The notes under the pieces were generated by a model, which saw only the letters and a program-made list of their open reading frames with translations, was not told the origin of the DNA and made no database searches. A program made the position numbers and the translations under genes. From a virus, in IMG/VR virus record IMGVR_UViG_3300021520_000012, positions 1-22,386 of that record: a stretch of DNA of 22,386 nucleotides. One strand, written 5' to 3'. Shown here in pieces: positions 14,267 to 21,593 of this stretch (position 1 is the stretch's first letter; every line of letters begins with the position of its first letter).

Positions 14267-15165
14267 AAATCCCCTAATGCTTGACCGATACTGAAACCAG
14301 TCATAGCCATACTTGCTGCCTGACTAAATCCGAATGAATCTTCATCTTCCGTTTCGATTACAGGAAGCGCCACGCATCTACATTGATAGTCGTCCCCTGG
14401 ATTACCTACATCCGGCGGGGAATCCCAACTAAAGGTTTCACCATCGAGCGCGGCATGCTCTTCTCGAACTCGCTCATCGCCTGATGTTTGCCATACATAC
14501 TTGGTAATTCCGACTGATTGCTGTCTTGCCTGAGTAAAGGCGCTATTCATCTTTGAGGTTTGATCCCTAGCGATTAACTGCGCCCTGCTCTCAGCTACAT
14601 CGCCCATATTCTTAACTGTGTCGAATAGGCTTTCTTGCCCCATTCCTTCTGACCAGTTTTTATAGACAGCATCAAGTATCTTTTGGTGATACTCGGGGGC
14701 GAATGAAGTAATCAGCTCGACATTGGCTTTAATGGCTAAGCTAAAAGGTTCACGAATAGCATCATTCGATAGCACGCTTGCCACATCAATTCCAAAGGCC
14801 GTCTTGATACTTGCTGAGAATCCAGCATCAACGCTATTCAGATTACGAGTGGCCGCCAAGGTAGATAACTGCTTGGCTTGTCCGTCGATAACCCCAAATT
14901 TCTTGGAGGCGGATATTACCGCCTGCCTAATCCATAGGGGTATCTCATCGAATGCCGCATTCATTGGCATTTTGTTAGCTTGTGCAGCAGCCCGAATCTC
15001 TTGCTCAGTAATCGCTCGTAACTTTCTAACGATTGCCAATAATTGGGACTTATACCAAAGATCATTAGCCTTGGATGGGTAGATCGGCTTTAACTTCCCA
15101 ACCTTACGTTTACCCATTCCAAGGGCTTTTCTACCCCTAACTAGAGAGGCCAAATTGATACTCAT
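14263..15165 (-). CDS. Mu gpF-like minor head protein
   Basis: A 300-residue protein. The C-terminal third carries the hallmark of the Phage_Mu_F/SPP1 gp7 family: DERVREEHAALDG at about 230-242, then the W-x-x-P-P-x-x-G-x-P-G-x-x-x-x-C-R-C run (CRC at 262-264) and A-x-P-V. The N-terminus (residues 15-35) is basic, and the middle is helical (DAVYKNWSEGMGQESLFDTV). Family members enter the head with the DNA or help portal and scaffold assembly. Normally it follows the portal gene directly; here four other genes intervene. It overlaps the DUF2213 gene by 4 bases. Confidence 0.87.
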   Translation of the reverse strand: MSINLASLVRGRKALGMGKRKVGKLKPIYPSKANDLWYKSQLLAIVRKLRAITEQEIRAAAQANKMPMNAAFDEIPLWIRQAVISASKKFGVIDGQAKQLSTLAATRNLNSVDAGFSASIKTAFGIDVASVLSNDAIREPFSLAIKANVELITSFAPEYHQKILDAVYKNWSEGMGQESLFDTVKNMGDVAESRAQLIARDQTSKMNSAFTQARQQSVGITKYVWQTSGDERVREEHAALDGETFSWDSPPDVGNPGDDYQCRCVALPVIETEDEDSFGFSQAASMAMTGFSIGQALGDL

Positions 15166-15174
15166 TTAATGGGT

Positions 15175-15444
15175 TTACTTCCCGAATAACCAAGAGAACA
15201 CTCCACCCTGCTTCTGATTGACAGATGCCTGATCTTGAGTGACAACGGGTTGAATCTGATTGACGGCTTGAACTTCTGCCTTGACAACCTCTGCAATTGG
15301 CTCAATCTCAGGCGGTGTATTGAATGCAATAACTAAAGCATCATCATCTTGCAATACGACTTCATTCTCCTGTGGGTTGTCAGTACTGCGGAATCCAACA
15401 ACTTTCCCATTTACAAGGGTGTAGGCTTTAACGATTTCAGTCAT
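15175..15444 (-). CDS. Small protein of unknown function, last gene of the surface cassette
   Basis: An 89-residue protein beginning MTEIVKAYTLVNGKVVGF, with DNPQENEVVLQDDDALVIAF after it. Its middle is rich in Val, Glu and Gln and its end is QGGVFSWLFGK. The first 45 residues resemble the short N-terminal segment of phage fibre-assembly proteins (strand, Gly turn, Asp-Asp-Asp). An in-frame TTG at 15471 would lengthen it by 9 residues but overlaps the previous gene. ATG at 15444, 2 bases after that gene's stop and with GGACGG upstream, is more likely. I do not recognise it securely; an assembly partner of the 385-residue protein is a position-based guess. Confidence 0.55.
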   Translation of the reverse strand: MTEIVKAYTLVNGKVVGFRSTDNPQENEVVLQDDDALVIAFNTPPEIEPIAEVVKAEVQAVNQIQPVVTQDQASVNQKQGGVFSWLFGK

Positions 15445-15446
15445 GA

Positions 15447-16604
15447 TTAAATATCCGTCCAGAGTTGGCAAAGACCTGTGTATTTGCCGAAGTTGAGCAT
15501 GTTAGCGGTTAGCTTAGTGTCGCAAACAATGCCAGTAGGTAGCATGTCGGCAGGCTTACGAATAGCTAATTCACCGTGATACATCATATAGCTCGTATTG
15601 GTACATGATGCTGAACCAAAAGCGATAAATAGAACCGTCTTGTTTGCTGGAATAGATACAGTTGAAGTAGTTGAATTGCTATTTACTGTTGATGCTGTAG
15701 TCTGAATATTTGAAAAAGTGTAGGAAGATGTAGTTGCACGCACATCATTAGTGACATTTGGAGTCAGGCTTACTAAACCGCCCATAGAATACGATGAATA
15801 CGAACTAGCAATAGTATTAATGTTGACGTTAATCGCCGCATTAGTAGTGTTTGTCAGTGCAAAACAAGCCCAATAAAACCGCGGAAATTGATAAGTATTA
15901 GATGTTCCTTGGTATGTAGCAAAATCTTCCCTGAAAAAGTAATTTGCAATCGTTGAGCGAATTCCATTAAACAACAATGCAGAACTTGGAATTTCTTCAC
16001 GGAAAACAGGTAAATTGTTATAGCGAAATAGTTTCCATGATTGATTAATCACGGTTGTGCTAGGAATGCCTGTATTTGTAACTGGGACATAGTTAATGCC
16101 AAGTAGTGTTGCCAAGAACTTTTCCCAATATAGAAGTGCAGATTGCTGACCCCATTCAGAGGTGAATCCACCACTAACCCCATCTAGCGGAGTTCCATCT
16201 CCAAAAGTCTCTTTAATACCAGCGATGCAAGTAAAGTTAGCCTGAGTGCTTAATGCTGGGGCAACTGGTAGCGATACCGGTGTAGTTGTAGCTTTTGCAA
16301 TTGCGTACTGAGTAGCGGCATTAGTTACTACCGTGTTGATTGTAGTAAGCAAAGCTGTACGGTCTGCCTCACTGGTTGAGTTTAGTAAATCAGAGCCTAG
16401 TCGTTTAGCTAACGCCGTCCAAAAGTCACCAGTACCAGCAGGGGTAGAAAGTGTCGTTGTACTGTTTTCAATAACAAGGAGTGAGTTGATTCGATCAGCA
16501 ATTTGATATAAAACTGAAGCATCTGCGGCATTTGCAGTGGCGGCGGTAGCGGTGATCTCGCTAAATAGCGTTGATAGTGCATCAACTGGGACAATATTAG
16601 TCAT
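15447..16604 (-). CDS. Unrecognised 385-residue protein, probable virion-surface or fibre protein
   Basis: I do not recognise a family. The first 120 residues are helical and Ala/Thr-rich (DALSTLFSEITATAATANAA). Residues 125-240 are mixed and aromatic, with NYVPVTNTGIPSTTVINQSW and FYWACFALTNTT. The rest is Ser/Thr/Asn-rich beta sequence (NTIASSYSSYSMGGLVSLTP and TVNSNSTTSTVSIPANKTVL), as in phage fibre shafts and heads. Four Cys are scattered. It sits between a fibre-like gene and a possible assembly partner, upstream of the F-like gene. A capsid- or neck-attached fibre is my best inference. ATG at 16604 has AAGGA 5 bases upstream. Confidence 0.55.
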   Translation of the reverse strand: MTNIVPVDALSTLFSEITATAATANAADASVLYQIADRINSLLVIENSTTTLSTPAGTGDFWTALAKRLGSDLLNSTSEADRTALLTTINTVVTNAATQYAIAKATTTPVSLPVAPALSTQANFTCIAGIKETFGDGTPLDGVSGGFTSEWGQQSALLYWEKFLATLLGINYVPVTNTGIPSTTVINQSWKLFRYNNLPVFREEIPSSALLFNGIRSTIANYFFREDFATYQGTSNTYQFPRFYWACFALTNTTNAAINVNINTIASSYSSYSMGGLVSLTPNVTNDVRATTSSYTFSNIQTTASTVNSNSTTSTVSIPANKTVLFIAFGSASCTNTSYMMYHGELAIRKPADMLPTGIVCDTKLTANMLNFGKYTGLCQLWTDI

Positions 16605-16611
16605 GGTTTCC

Positions 16612-17250
16612 TTAGATTTTTGAGAATGCAGTGAATGGCACTAAATTTGCCGTCAGAGAATTGATATTTTTAATAAATGGGAGATATGCTGGGTACTTAC
16701 TACCAGATGATCCTGAAGAAGCAGCGGAGCTTGTAGAGGATGAACTTCCCGCACTTCCCGTTGAGCTTGTGGAACTTTTCGCACCTGTACCGCCTGCTAC
16801 GCTACCTGATGCCGTCCTAAATATGGAGATAAGTGCATCTGATACTGTTGAGCCAAGCGAAGATAGTGCGGCGGGCAATGTAATCTGATCAGCTGAGTAG
16901 TCCCCTGCCGTTGGTGTCACATTTCCCTTGCGCCCTAAGAAGCTGGATACAACGTCAGTCGGTACTGCAAGCTGCCTCCAATTGCTTAGAGTTGATGCTG
17001 GGGTAGCCATCAAGATATAACACCCACCATCCAATCGAACTGCCAGTGAAACGCCTGTCGCTGGAATAGCGAGCATTTCTGCTTCACTTGCTACGACATA
17101 GGGCTTTACTGCCGTTAAATCAGGAAGGTATGCAGGTTTGATCTTGCTATCTAAGCCAAGCATTGCGGATGCTGCTGCATTAGACAGACCGACAGAGTTA
17201 ATCGGCAATCCAAGTGCTAGTAGCCCTTTTAGGGTATCTGAAACACTCAT
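16612..17250 (-). CDS. Fibre-like protein with serine-rich linker
   Basis: A 212-residue protein in three parts. Residues 25-105 include DSKIKPAYLPDLTAVKPYVV and a WRQLAVPTD motif seen in short fibre N-termini. Residues 105-120 (RKGNVTPTAGDYSADQI) are a signature widespread in tail-fibre and adhesin proteins. Then comes a Ser/Gly/Thr-rich low-complexity run of about 35 residues, and a short C-terminus with YPAYLPFIKNINSLTANLVP. The upstream TTG at 17262 would add 4 residues; ATG at 17250 overlaps the previous TGA (ATGA) and is preferred. A head- or neck-attached fibre is suggested by position; no receptor-binding domain is visible. Confidence 0.6.
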   Translation of the reverse strand: MSVSDTLKGLLALGLPINSVGLSNAAASAMLGLDSKIKPAYLPDLTAVKPYVVASEAEMLAIPATGVSLAVRLDGGCYILMATPASTLSNWRQLAVPTDVVSSFLGRKGNVTPTAGDYSADQITLPAALSSLGSTVSDALISIFRTASGSVAGGTGAKSSTSSTGSAGSSSSTSSAASSGSSGSKYPAYLPFIKNINSLTANLVPFTAFSKI

Positions 17251-17486
17251 ACTGTTACCCAAGCATCAACGCCAATATATGCTCCTGTAGTGTCATATAT
17301 CCATGTTTGACGCTCTGTTACCCCGCTAAGTGTGCGAGTTTCTGCAATGGTTTGACCAGTAGCAGGGTCTTTGATTAAGCGAGTTGAGTAGTTAGTGTCT
17401 GTTGACGCAGCACTAGCCGTTGATGTAGCGCCACCTTGGACAGAGAACACCTCGATAAAATCTCCATTTGCCAATCTAATTTGCAT
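17247..17486 (-). CDS. Small protein of unknown function after the portal
   Basis: A 79-residue protein starting with ATG at 17486, with GAGGAA 6 bases upstream inside the portal gene's end. After a short strand (MQIRLANGDFIEVF) comes an Ala/Ser/Thr-rich loop, then a strand pair (TRLIKDPATGQTIAETRTL) and a Trp-containing end. I cannot name it. It overlaps the fibre-like gene by 4 bases and abuts the portal gene, so it is part of the same unit. A small structural or docking protein for the following fibre-like product is possible but not shown. Confidence 0.5.
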   Translation of the reverse strand: MQIRLANGDFIEVFSVQGGATSTASAASTDTNYSTRLIKDPATGQTIAETRTLSGVTERQTWIYDTTGAYIGVDAWVTV

Positions 17487-17488
17487 AT

Positions 17489-18856
17489 CTATTCCTCGCT
17501 TATGGGATTTTTATTGGTTCCCGCGCTGTAATCTGGGGCTTTAGTTGCGCCAGCCAATTCAACATCCTCATCGGTCATGCCTGAGTAAGTACCGCTGGTT
17601 TGCAATGTCTTAGCCACTACGCTCTCAGTAAGTACGCCAAGGGATAAATAGATCTGATCGCGTTGAGCGTTTGATAGCTCGATCTTGGCTTTGTCCATAT
17701 CGGACATTTGCCATAGAGAATTGAAATCGAACTCGTAGTCCTCTGGCATATCGCCAAGAGCCGAACGAATCAATATCTGATCGAGTTTTTCGAGTTGCGG
17801 TCTTAACTCTGATTCTTGTTTTGCATGAATCGAGTCGTAGTAATTCGATAGGTCACCGTCACCAGTAGCATTTAAGCCACCAGGGGATTGACCAAATAAA
17901 CGAGTTCTGGGGATTTCTGAGGCGCCACATACATCGTCTGAGAACTTATCAAGCAATGCATCTAGGCCTCCAAAGGTATAGCTCTTTTGCTCGTAATCCT
18001 CTTCGCCACCGATGACTAGCGTGTTATTGACACTTTTCATCATTGAGGCAAGGTTTAGGCGCTTGATTAAGTTTGCTTCGCCATCCCTTGTAGAAACTAA
18101 GTCACCAAGGTTAGGGATTTTGACCACATCAACTTTGGATTCGTAGATCAATGAGCCTGCCACTGAGCTTGCTGTGTCTTTATTAAGAACCGCATCCCAA
18201 ACAGTCATCAATACCGAGTCTGACCATCTTGCGTTAGCAATCCAAGGTAGATAAGGGAGTTTTTGGCCATCAAACCGCAATACACGGCTATGGTGGTAAA
18301 CAATCCCACTCTCTGCTACTTGATAGGTAACTGGTAATCCAAAATCAGGGGAATCTAAATCAGTAACGAGTTCAGCCGATGGGCTTACTCTCCAACGATC
18401 GACTACTTGAAGATAACTAAGTCCGCCTAGTTCGATAGCTTCAACATCGAGCTTAGTAGCTAATACATTAGGGTCGGCCTTCGCATCCTCTGTACCGATC
18501 AGGATAAGGCTACCTCCGTATAACCGACCCCAGCGTATTGCTTCATTAGACTTGCCCCGCACATTTAAGCGGCGCCCTTCTCTTTCAATGGCTTTAAGCT
18601 GAGTTCCGTCATCATCAGCAATTTCTAAATCACGCCAGTTGCGTGTCATGTCATCAGCTACGGCACTAACAATCCGATTGCTGATCCATGATGTGCGAAA
18701 AGCATTTTCAAGCGTTACACGGTCTTTGATTACTGCTTGATATGAAGCATAGGACTTCTTATCCTTGTTCGACCCTACCCCTGCTATGACGTTCTCTAAG
18801 CCATCTTTGGCTACTAAGGACTTTGCTTTAGCAGTAATAGGCTTAGAGGTTTTCAT
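17489..18856 (-). CDS. Portal protein (DUF1073)
   Basis: A 455-residue protein next to the large terminase, matching the DUF1073 portal family: RLYGGSLILIGTED at about 111-124, YLQVVDRWRVSP near 148-159, YHHSRVLRFDG near 187-197, and the strong signature EIPRTRLFGQSPGGLNATGD at about 314-333. A TTG at 18901 would add 15 residues, but ATG at 18856 gives a modest 14-bp overlap with the terminase gene and is preferred; its ribosome site is weak. Some databases label this family by an Acb1-like anti-CBASS name because of fusions. No Acb1 domain is seen here; the protein ends normally. It forms the dodecameric DNA gate. Confidence 0.88.
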   Translation of the reverse strand: MKTSKPITAKAKSLVAKDGLENVIAGVGSNKDKKSYASYQAVIKDRVTLENAFRTSWISNRIVSAVADDMTRNWRDLEIADDDGTQLKAIEREGRRLNVRGKSNEAIRWGRLYGGSLILIGTEDAKADPNVLATKLDVEAIELGGLSYLQVVDRWRVSPSAELVTDLDSPDFGLPVTYQVAESGIVYHHSRVLRFDGQKLPYLPWIANARWSDSVLMTVWDAVLNKDTASSVAGSLIYESKVDVVKIPNLGDLVSTRDGEANLIKRLNLASMMKSVNNTLVIGGEEDYEQKSYTFGGLDALLDKFSDDVCGASEIPRTRLFGQSPGGLNATGDGDLSNYYDSIHAKQESELRPQLEKLDQILIRSALGDMPEDYEFDFNSLWQMSDMDKAKIELSNAQRDQIYLSLGVLTESVVAKTLQTSGTYSGMTDEDVELAGATKAPDYSAGTNKNPISEE

Positions 18857-20285
18857 AGAGTGAGTTTCTTGTGTTCGCCAACATATCTGTAATGGCGTCA
18901 ATCATTGGGTCGATCTGGTCATCATGTTTATGCGTGTTATCAGGCGTAAACGATTCACACTCAGTCACAAAGTCGCTAGTGAAAGAGGCTTGTGATGGAA
19001 TGCAGACCAGCTTTGCTTCTATATGACTCACTACATCCATGAGGCGAGTGAGTTTGTCTTTAACGCGAGTAATCCCTTTAATGGGGATATGCCCGAGAGC
19101 TTTAATTTCTTGAATAAGCCCAGTACCTGAACTAGCCTCTTCGACTAGCATCTGCCTGAGTACGGGAGCGTGATAGTCACCCTCTCCAATAGCTAGATGC
19201 TTTTGCCAGAAGGCAATTGCTCTTCGCTTCATTTCGGGGGCTTCCCACTTACCTCTGATTTGATCTATGAGATAAATTCGACCATCTTCACCACGGCCCC
19301 AGCATTGGAATACTGAGTAATCGTTTCGCTCACCCGTCTTTTGGGCGGTATCGGCGAATATCTTGCGGTAGAGCAATCTAGGTAAAGTTTCATACCTTAC
19401 GAACCACTCACCTTTAATCAGTCCACCACCTAAAGGTGATGGTCTTTGTTGGTACTGCCCGGCAAAGGTATAGGAATCAGCTTTCTCCATTTGCTGTAAA
19501 CGCTCTAAAGAATGTTTATCAGGCCATAAAGGAGTGCCATCATCTTGAATTGCTGGTAGGCATAAGTGAGTCCACTCTTCACCTGACCCGCCACCAAGTA
19601 GGTAGCCAGTCATATCATCCTCATGCAATCTTTGCATGATTACGATTACTGGGGTATCAGGGCTATTTAAGCGGCTGGCAATCGTATTGTTGAATCGGCG
19701 ATTGATACGACCTCGAATAGTGTTCGAGAAAGCATCATCAGGCTTTAATGGATCATCAATAATTAAGGCGCCATTGAAACCTTCGGCTGGTAATCCAGTT
19801 CCGAATCGCTCTCTGCCTAATGCGCCAGCACCGAATCCAGTTACCGGGCCACCTGTGCCGGTAGCGTACATACCGCCACCGTCTGTTGTGTACCACTTCT
19901 TTTTACTGTCTGAATCGTCTTTGATACCTGTAGGGAATAAGGCTTGATACTCTTCGCTCTTAACTAACTCACGAACTACTGAGCTGTTATCTAATGCCAA
20001 CTCATCCGAATAGCTTAGATGAATGAACTTAGCTTTTGAGTTATTGGCAAGGCACCAGGCTATGAACAGCTTAACTACTAATTCAGTCTTACCGTACCGA
20101 GGGGGTACATTGATAATCAACCGCTTGGTATGCCCTGCCGCTAATTTTTCTAATGCTTCGATGATCCTGTCATGGTGTGGCGCGAATATGAATTCAACAC
20201 CGCTAAGAACCTTAAAGTAGATGCAAACAAAGTATTTGAAACTAGCTAAAGCGCATGAGTATTCATCTTTTTGAGATTCATTCAT
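18843..20285 (-). CDS. terL: Terminase large subunit
   Basis: A 480-residue protein with an N-terminal ATPase and C-terminal RNase-H-like nuclease. The Walker A-like loop is PPRYGKTE at 61-68; the Walker B strand ends ALIIDDP at 173-179. Nuclease candidates are Asp312 in FADTAQ, Glu382/383 in VEEASSG, and Asp455/456 in HKHDDQID, the usual acidic cluster. It drives DNA packaging through the portal and cuts the genome ends. Its start overlaps the small terminase gene by 8 bases (ATGAATGA). Its size is normal for the family. Whether the phage uses cos or pac ends cannot be told from this sequence. Confidence 0.93.
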   Translation of the reverse strand: MNESQKDEYSCALASFKYFVCIYFKVLSGVEFIFAPHHDRIIEALEKLAAGHTKRLIINVPPRYGKTELVVKLFIAWCLANNSKAKFIHLSYSDELALDNSSVVRELVKSEEYQALFPTGIKDDSDSKKKWYTTDGGGMYATGTGGPVTGFGAGALGRERFGTGLPAEGFNGALIIDDPLKPDDAFSNTIRGRINRRFNNTIASRLNSPDTPVIVIMQRLHEDDMTGYLLGGGSGEEWTHLCLPAIQDDGTPLWPDKHSLERLQQMEKADSYTFAGQYQQRPSPLGGGLIKGEWFVRYETLPRLLYRKIFADTAQKTGERNDYSVFQCWGRGEDGRIYLIDQIRGKWEAPEMKRRAIAFWQKHLAIGEGDYHAPVLRQMLVEEASSGTGLIQEIKALGHIPIKGITRVKDKLTRLMDVVSHIEAKLVCIPSQASFTSDFVTECESFTPDNTHKHDDQIDPMIDAITDMLANTRNSLYENL

Positions 20286-20817
20286 TACCTACCGATAGCC
20301 CAAGTCTTTTTAGGCGATCCCTAATTTCGTTAGCTGGGATTCTTAGGCCGCCATTGTTATTGATCTGTATCAGGGTTTCAGGTGACTTACCCAAAACACC
20401 GTCACGACTCTTTTGCAATATGTTTGCGGCTGCATTCATATCTTGAAAGCTCATCTCATCCGATACCCAAGGCTTACCATCCTCACCAAGCGTAATATGC
20501 TGGTCCAATTTCAATAGGGTAAGTTGAGCCAGTTTGTTTTGACTGTTGTCGTAGAACTCAATATGCTTTGTTTTTTCTTCGACTACGCTTTCAATAGCGG
20601 TCACATTGCGGTCATCATGCCCCGCTAAGCCATGTAGGTACTCAATTCCTGCGGTCACGATGACCGCTGTATCTTGTGGCATTCCTTTTGTCAGCTTATT
20701 AACTGCGCCCTTACTTACGCCATGGCGATCCGCTAGTTTTTGCTGGCTATATTCACCAGTACGCCACTCAGCAATAATTGCTTGCTTGATGGAGTCTTGA
20801 ATAGGTTTTGCAGCCAT
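20278..20817 (-). CDS. terS: Probable terminase small subunit (HTH protein)
   Basis: A 179-residue protein immediately before and overlapping the large terminase gene. Residues 12-45 contain a helix-turn-helix (EWRTGEYSQQKLADRHGVSK followed by GAVNKLTKG), as in many small terminases that bind the packaging site. The middle is helical with an acidic/basic mix (EEKTKHIEFYDNSQNKLAQL), and the C-terminus carries IPANEIRDRLKRLGL, which could contact the large subunit. ATG at 20817 directly follows the previous gene's TAG. The role is based on position and fold pattern. Confidence 0.78.
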   Translation of the reverse strand: MAAKPIQDSIKQAIIAEWRTGEYSQQKLADRHGVSKGAVNKLTKGMPQDTAVIVTAGIEYLHGLAGHDDRNVTAIESVVEEKTKHIEFYDNSQNKLAQLTLLKLDQHITLGEDGKPWVSDEMSFQDMNAAANILQKSRDGVLGKSPETLIQINNNGGLRIPANEIRDRLKRLGLSVGNE

Positions 20818-21051
20818 CTAAGCACCAAACAGGCTATTAGCCTTCTCTAGTGCTGAAACTGTCTTAGCCCTGTAGTCACCGCATAGGGACATTCTTGTGC
20901 CAACATGGTCGTGCTTATTGCACACTCTGATTCTCTTACTGCCGACATAAGCATGACTCTTGCAAGTCCTGCACACCTCTGATGATTTAGATTGATCGTC
21001 TCTCTCAGCCTTGATATGCGGTGGTAAGTATTCTCGTTGGGTAAAAGTCAT
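20818..21051 (-). CDS. Small four-cysteine, probably zinc-binding protein
   Basis: A 77-residue protein with cysteines at 27, 30, 44 and 57 (VCRTC, then RVCNKHDH, then SLCGDYRAK) plus His47 and His49, a spacing that suggests a zinc ribbon. The end is helical. Small cysteine proteins of this kind sit next to terminase genes in other phages; no function is established to my knowledge. ATG at 21051 has no recognisable ribosome site, and a structured RNA segment ends 33 bases upstream, so its translation may depend on that leader. The stop abuts the small terminase ATG (TAGATG). Confidence 0.6.
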   Translation of the reverse strand: MTFTQREYLPPHIKAERDDQSKSSEVCRTCKSHAYVGSKRIRVCNKHDHVGTRMSLCGDYRAKTVSALEKANSLFGA

Positions 21052-21083
21052 CTAGTGAGTGATGCGGTTGTTTAGTTATTGAA

Positions 21084-21186
21084 TACCCCGTTCTGCCTAG
21101 CTTTGGCAAGGTGGGGTAAGGCCTGTAGCCTCGGCACCGAGTTCTCCCAATGCCTAGCCAACCTGATAAGCCAAAAGGCTTACAGG
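21084..21186 (-). ncRNA. Structured RNA leader with alternative stems
   Basis: Three paired elements are visible on the minus strand. (a) CCTGTAAGCC at 21186-21177 can pair locally with GGCTTATCAGG (ending 21162) or, with one bulged A, with GGCTACAGG at 21130-21122. These two states exclude each other. (b) GGCATTGGG, loop AGAA, CTCGGTGCC at 21154-21133 is a 9-bp stem whose three G-T wobbles are possible only in the minus-strand RNA. (c) TACCCC at 21118-21113 pairs with GGGGTA at 21089-21084, with an inner TGCC/GGCA stem. The segment precedes the cysteine protein gene. It could be a regulatory leader or a DNA site for packaging proteins; no known riboswitch is recognised. Confidence 0.45.
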
Positions 21187-21203
21187 AAATCACTTAAAGA
21201 CAT
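21180..21203 (-). CDS. Possible 7-codon leader peptide
   Basis: ATG at 21203 begins a seven-codon frame (MSLSDFL) ending in TAA at 21182-21180, inside the 5' arm of the alternative stems of the downstream RNA structure. AGGA lies only 3 bases upstream of the ATG, which is close. A ribosome stopping here would cover that arm and change which stem forms. Short ORFs arise easily by chance, so this is tentative. Confidence 0.2.
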   Translation of the reverse strand: MSLSDFL

Positions 21204-21297
21204 ACTTCCTTACGGCTGACAACTCAAGACGAATATCAGTCACTAAATTAGTTATTTGATGAGGACTTATTGCGAAAATTGTCATGCGTAAGAAAGC

Positions 21298-21318
21298 AAA
21301 AAGCCCCCGAAGGGGCTT
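21298..21318 (-). terminator. Strong intrinsic terminator with UUCG loop
   Basis: Minus strand AAGCCCC, TTCG tetraloop, GGGGCTT, then a T-run: a 7-bp stem closed by the very stable C(UUCG)G loop. It shares a 13-base identical stretch (GGGGCTTTTTGCT) with the terminator after the antitoxin gene. No protein gene lies between the two, so this one should end a short transcript. Confidence 0.88.
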
Positions 21319-21420
21319 AGCCGACCATTAAAAATGATCTAGGTTAGATTCCGTTACCTCTGCGGTTGCAGAACCAAATTGGCGGCTAGTCCTTTTTTCA
21401 CCACTTATAGGACTTCTTTA
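21298..21420 (-). ncRNA. Candidate small RNA between two terminators
   Basis: This roughly 120-base minus-strand segment lies between two copies of a similar terminator and has no credible ORF. It contains three small hairpins: AGTCCT (21414-21409) with AGGACT (21393-21388); TCTGC (21372-21368), loop AACC, GCAGA (21363-21359); and ATCTA (21349-21345), loop ACC, TAGAT (21341-21337). The UUCG terminator follows. A TATAAG at 21408-21403 could be a -10 box, but no good -35 is at the right distance. Expression is not shown. Confidence 0.35.
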
Positions 21421-21425
21421 GCAAA

Positions 21426-21454
21426 AAGCCCCAAACTTTTTAGGTAAGGGGCTT
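21426..21454 (-). terminator. Terminator downstream of the antitoxin gene
   Basis: Minus strand AAGCCCC, 15-base loop, GGGGCTT then TTT: a 7-bp stem with a T-run. It lies about 140 bases beyond the antitoxin stop and should end the AlpA-toxin-antitoxin transcript. The T-rich side fits only minus-strand transcription. Confidence 0.75.
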
Positions 21455-21542
21455 CTTATTAGATCAACACATCATATAGACGCGTTAACCTTGTGAGGAT
21501 TGTATCGTGTTTTAGGGTGTTTTTATGCCGTTTTTAGAAGTG

Positions 21543-21574
21543 ACATTGTGTACATTGTGTACATTGTGTACATT
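21543..21574. repeat. 9-bp tandem repeat, 3.5 copies
   Basis: The unit ACATTGTGT is repeated three times exactly plus five further bases, without a mismatch. Each junction gives the palindrome TGTACA, spaced 9 bases apart. It lies 20 bases past the antitoxin stop. Phased short repeats can bind a regulator or replication protein, or can be simple slippage; nothing here decides between them. Confidence 0.85.
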
Positions 21575-21593
21575 AAAACTTTTGCAACATTCA

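Noticed and set aside
16631-16888. Plus-strand ORF opposite the fibre-like gene
   Set aside because: It is the antisense shadow of the Ser/Gly-rich low-complexity stretch, with no ribosome site.
19436-20446. Series of plus-strand ORFs opposite the terminase genes
   Set aside because: All are antisense to conserved TerL and TerS codons and have no context or ribosome sites.
21061-21190. tRNA or tRNA-like gene in the hairpin-rich leader
   Set aside because: The stems do not give a 7-bp acceptor, anticodon loop and T-arm in order on either strand.
21005-21193. 62-codon minus-strand ORF (GTG start) upstream of the cysteine protein gene
   Set aside because: It runs through the hairpin segment, has a poorly spaced ribosome site, protein-unlike composition, and overlaps the start of the cysteine protein gene.
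21190-21300. Late promoter in front of the leader
   Set aside because: Only weak boxes were found (TTGAGT, 17 bases, TATGTC), too poor to call.
21307-21375. Plus-strand GGTTAGATTCC as a tRNA T-arm or attachment-site core
   Set aside because: No matching 5-bp T-stem, no acceptor partner and no second copy in the window.
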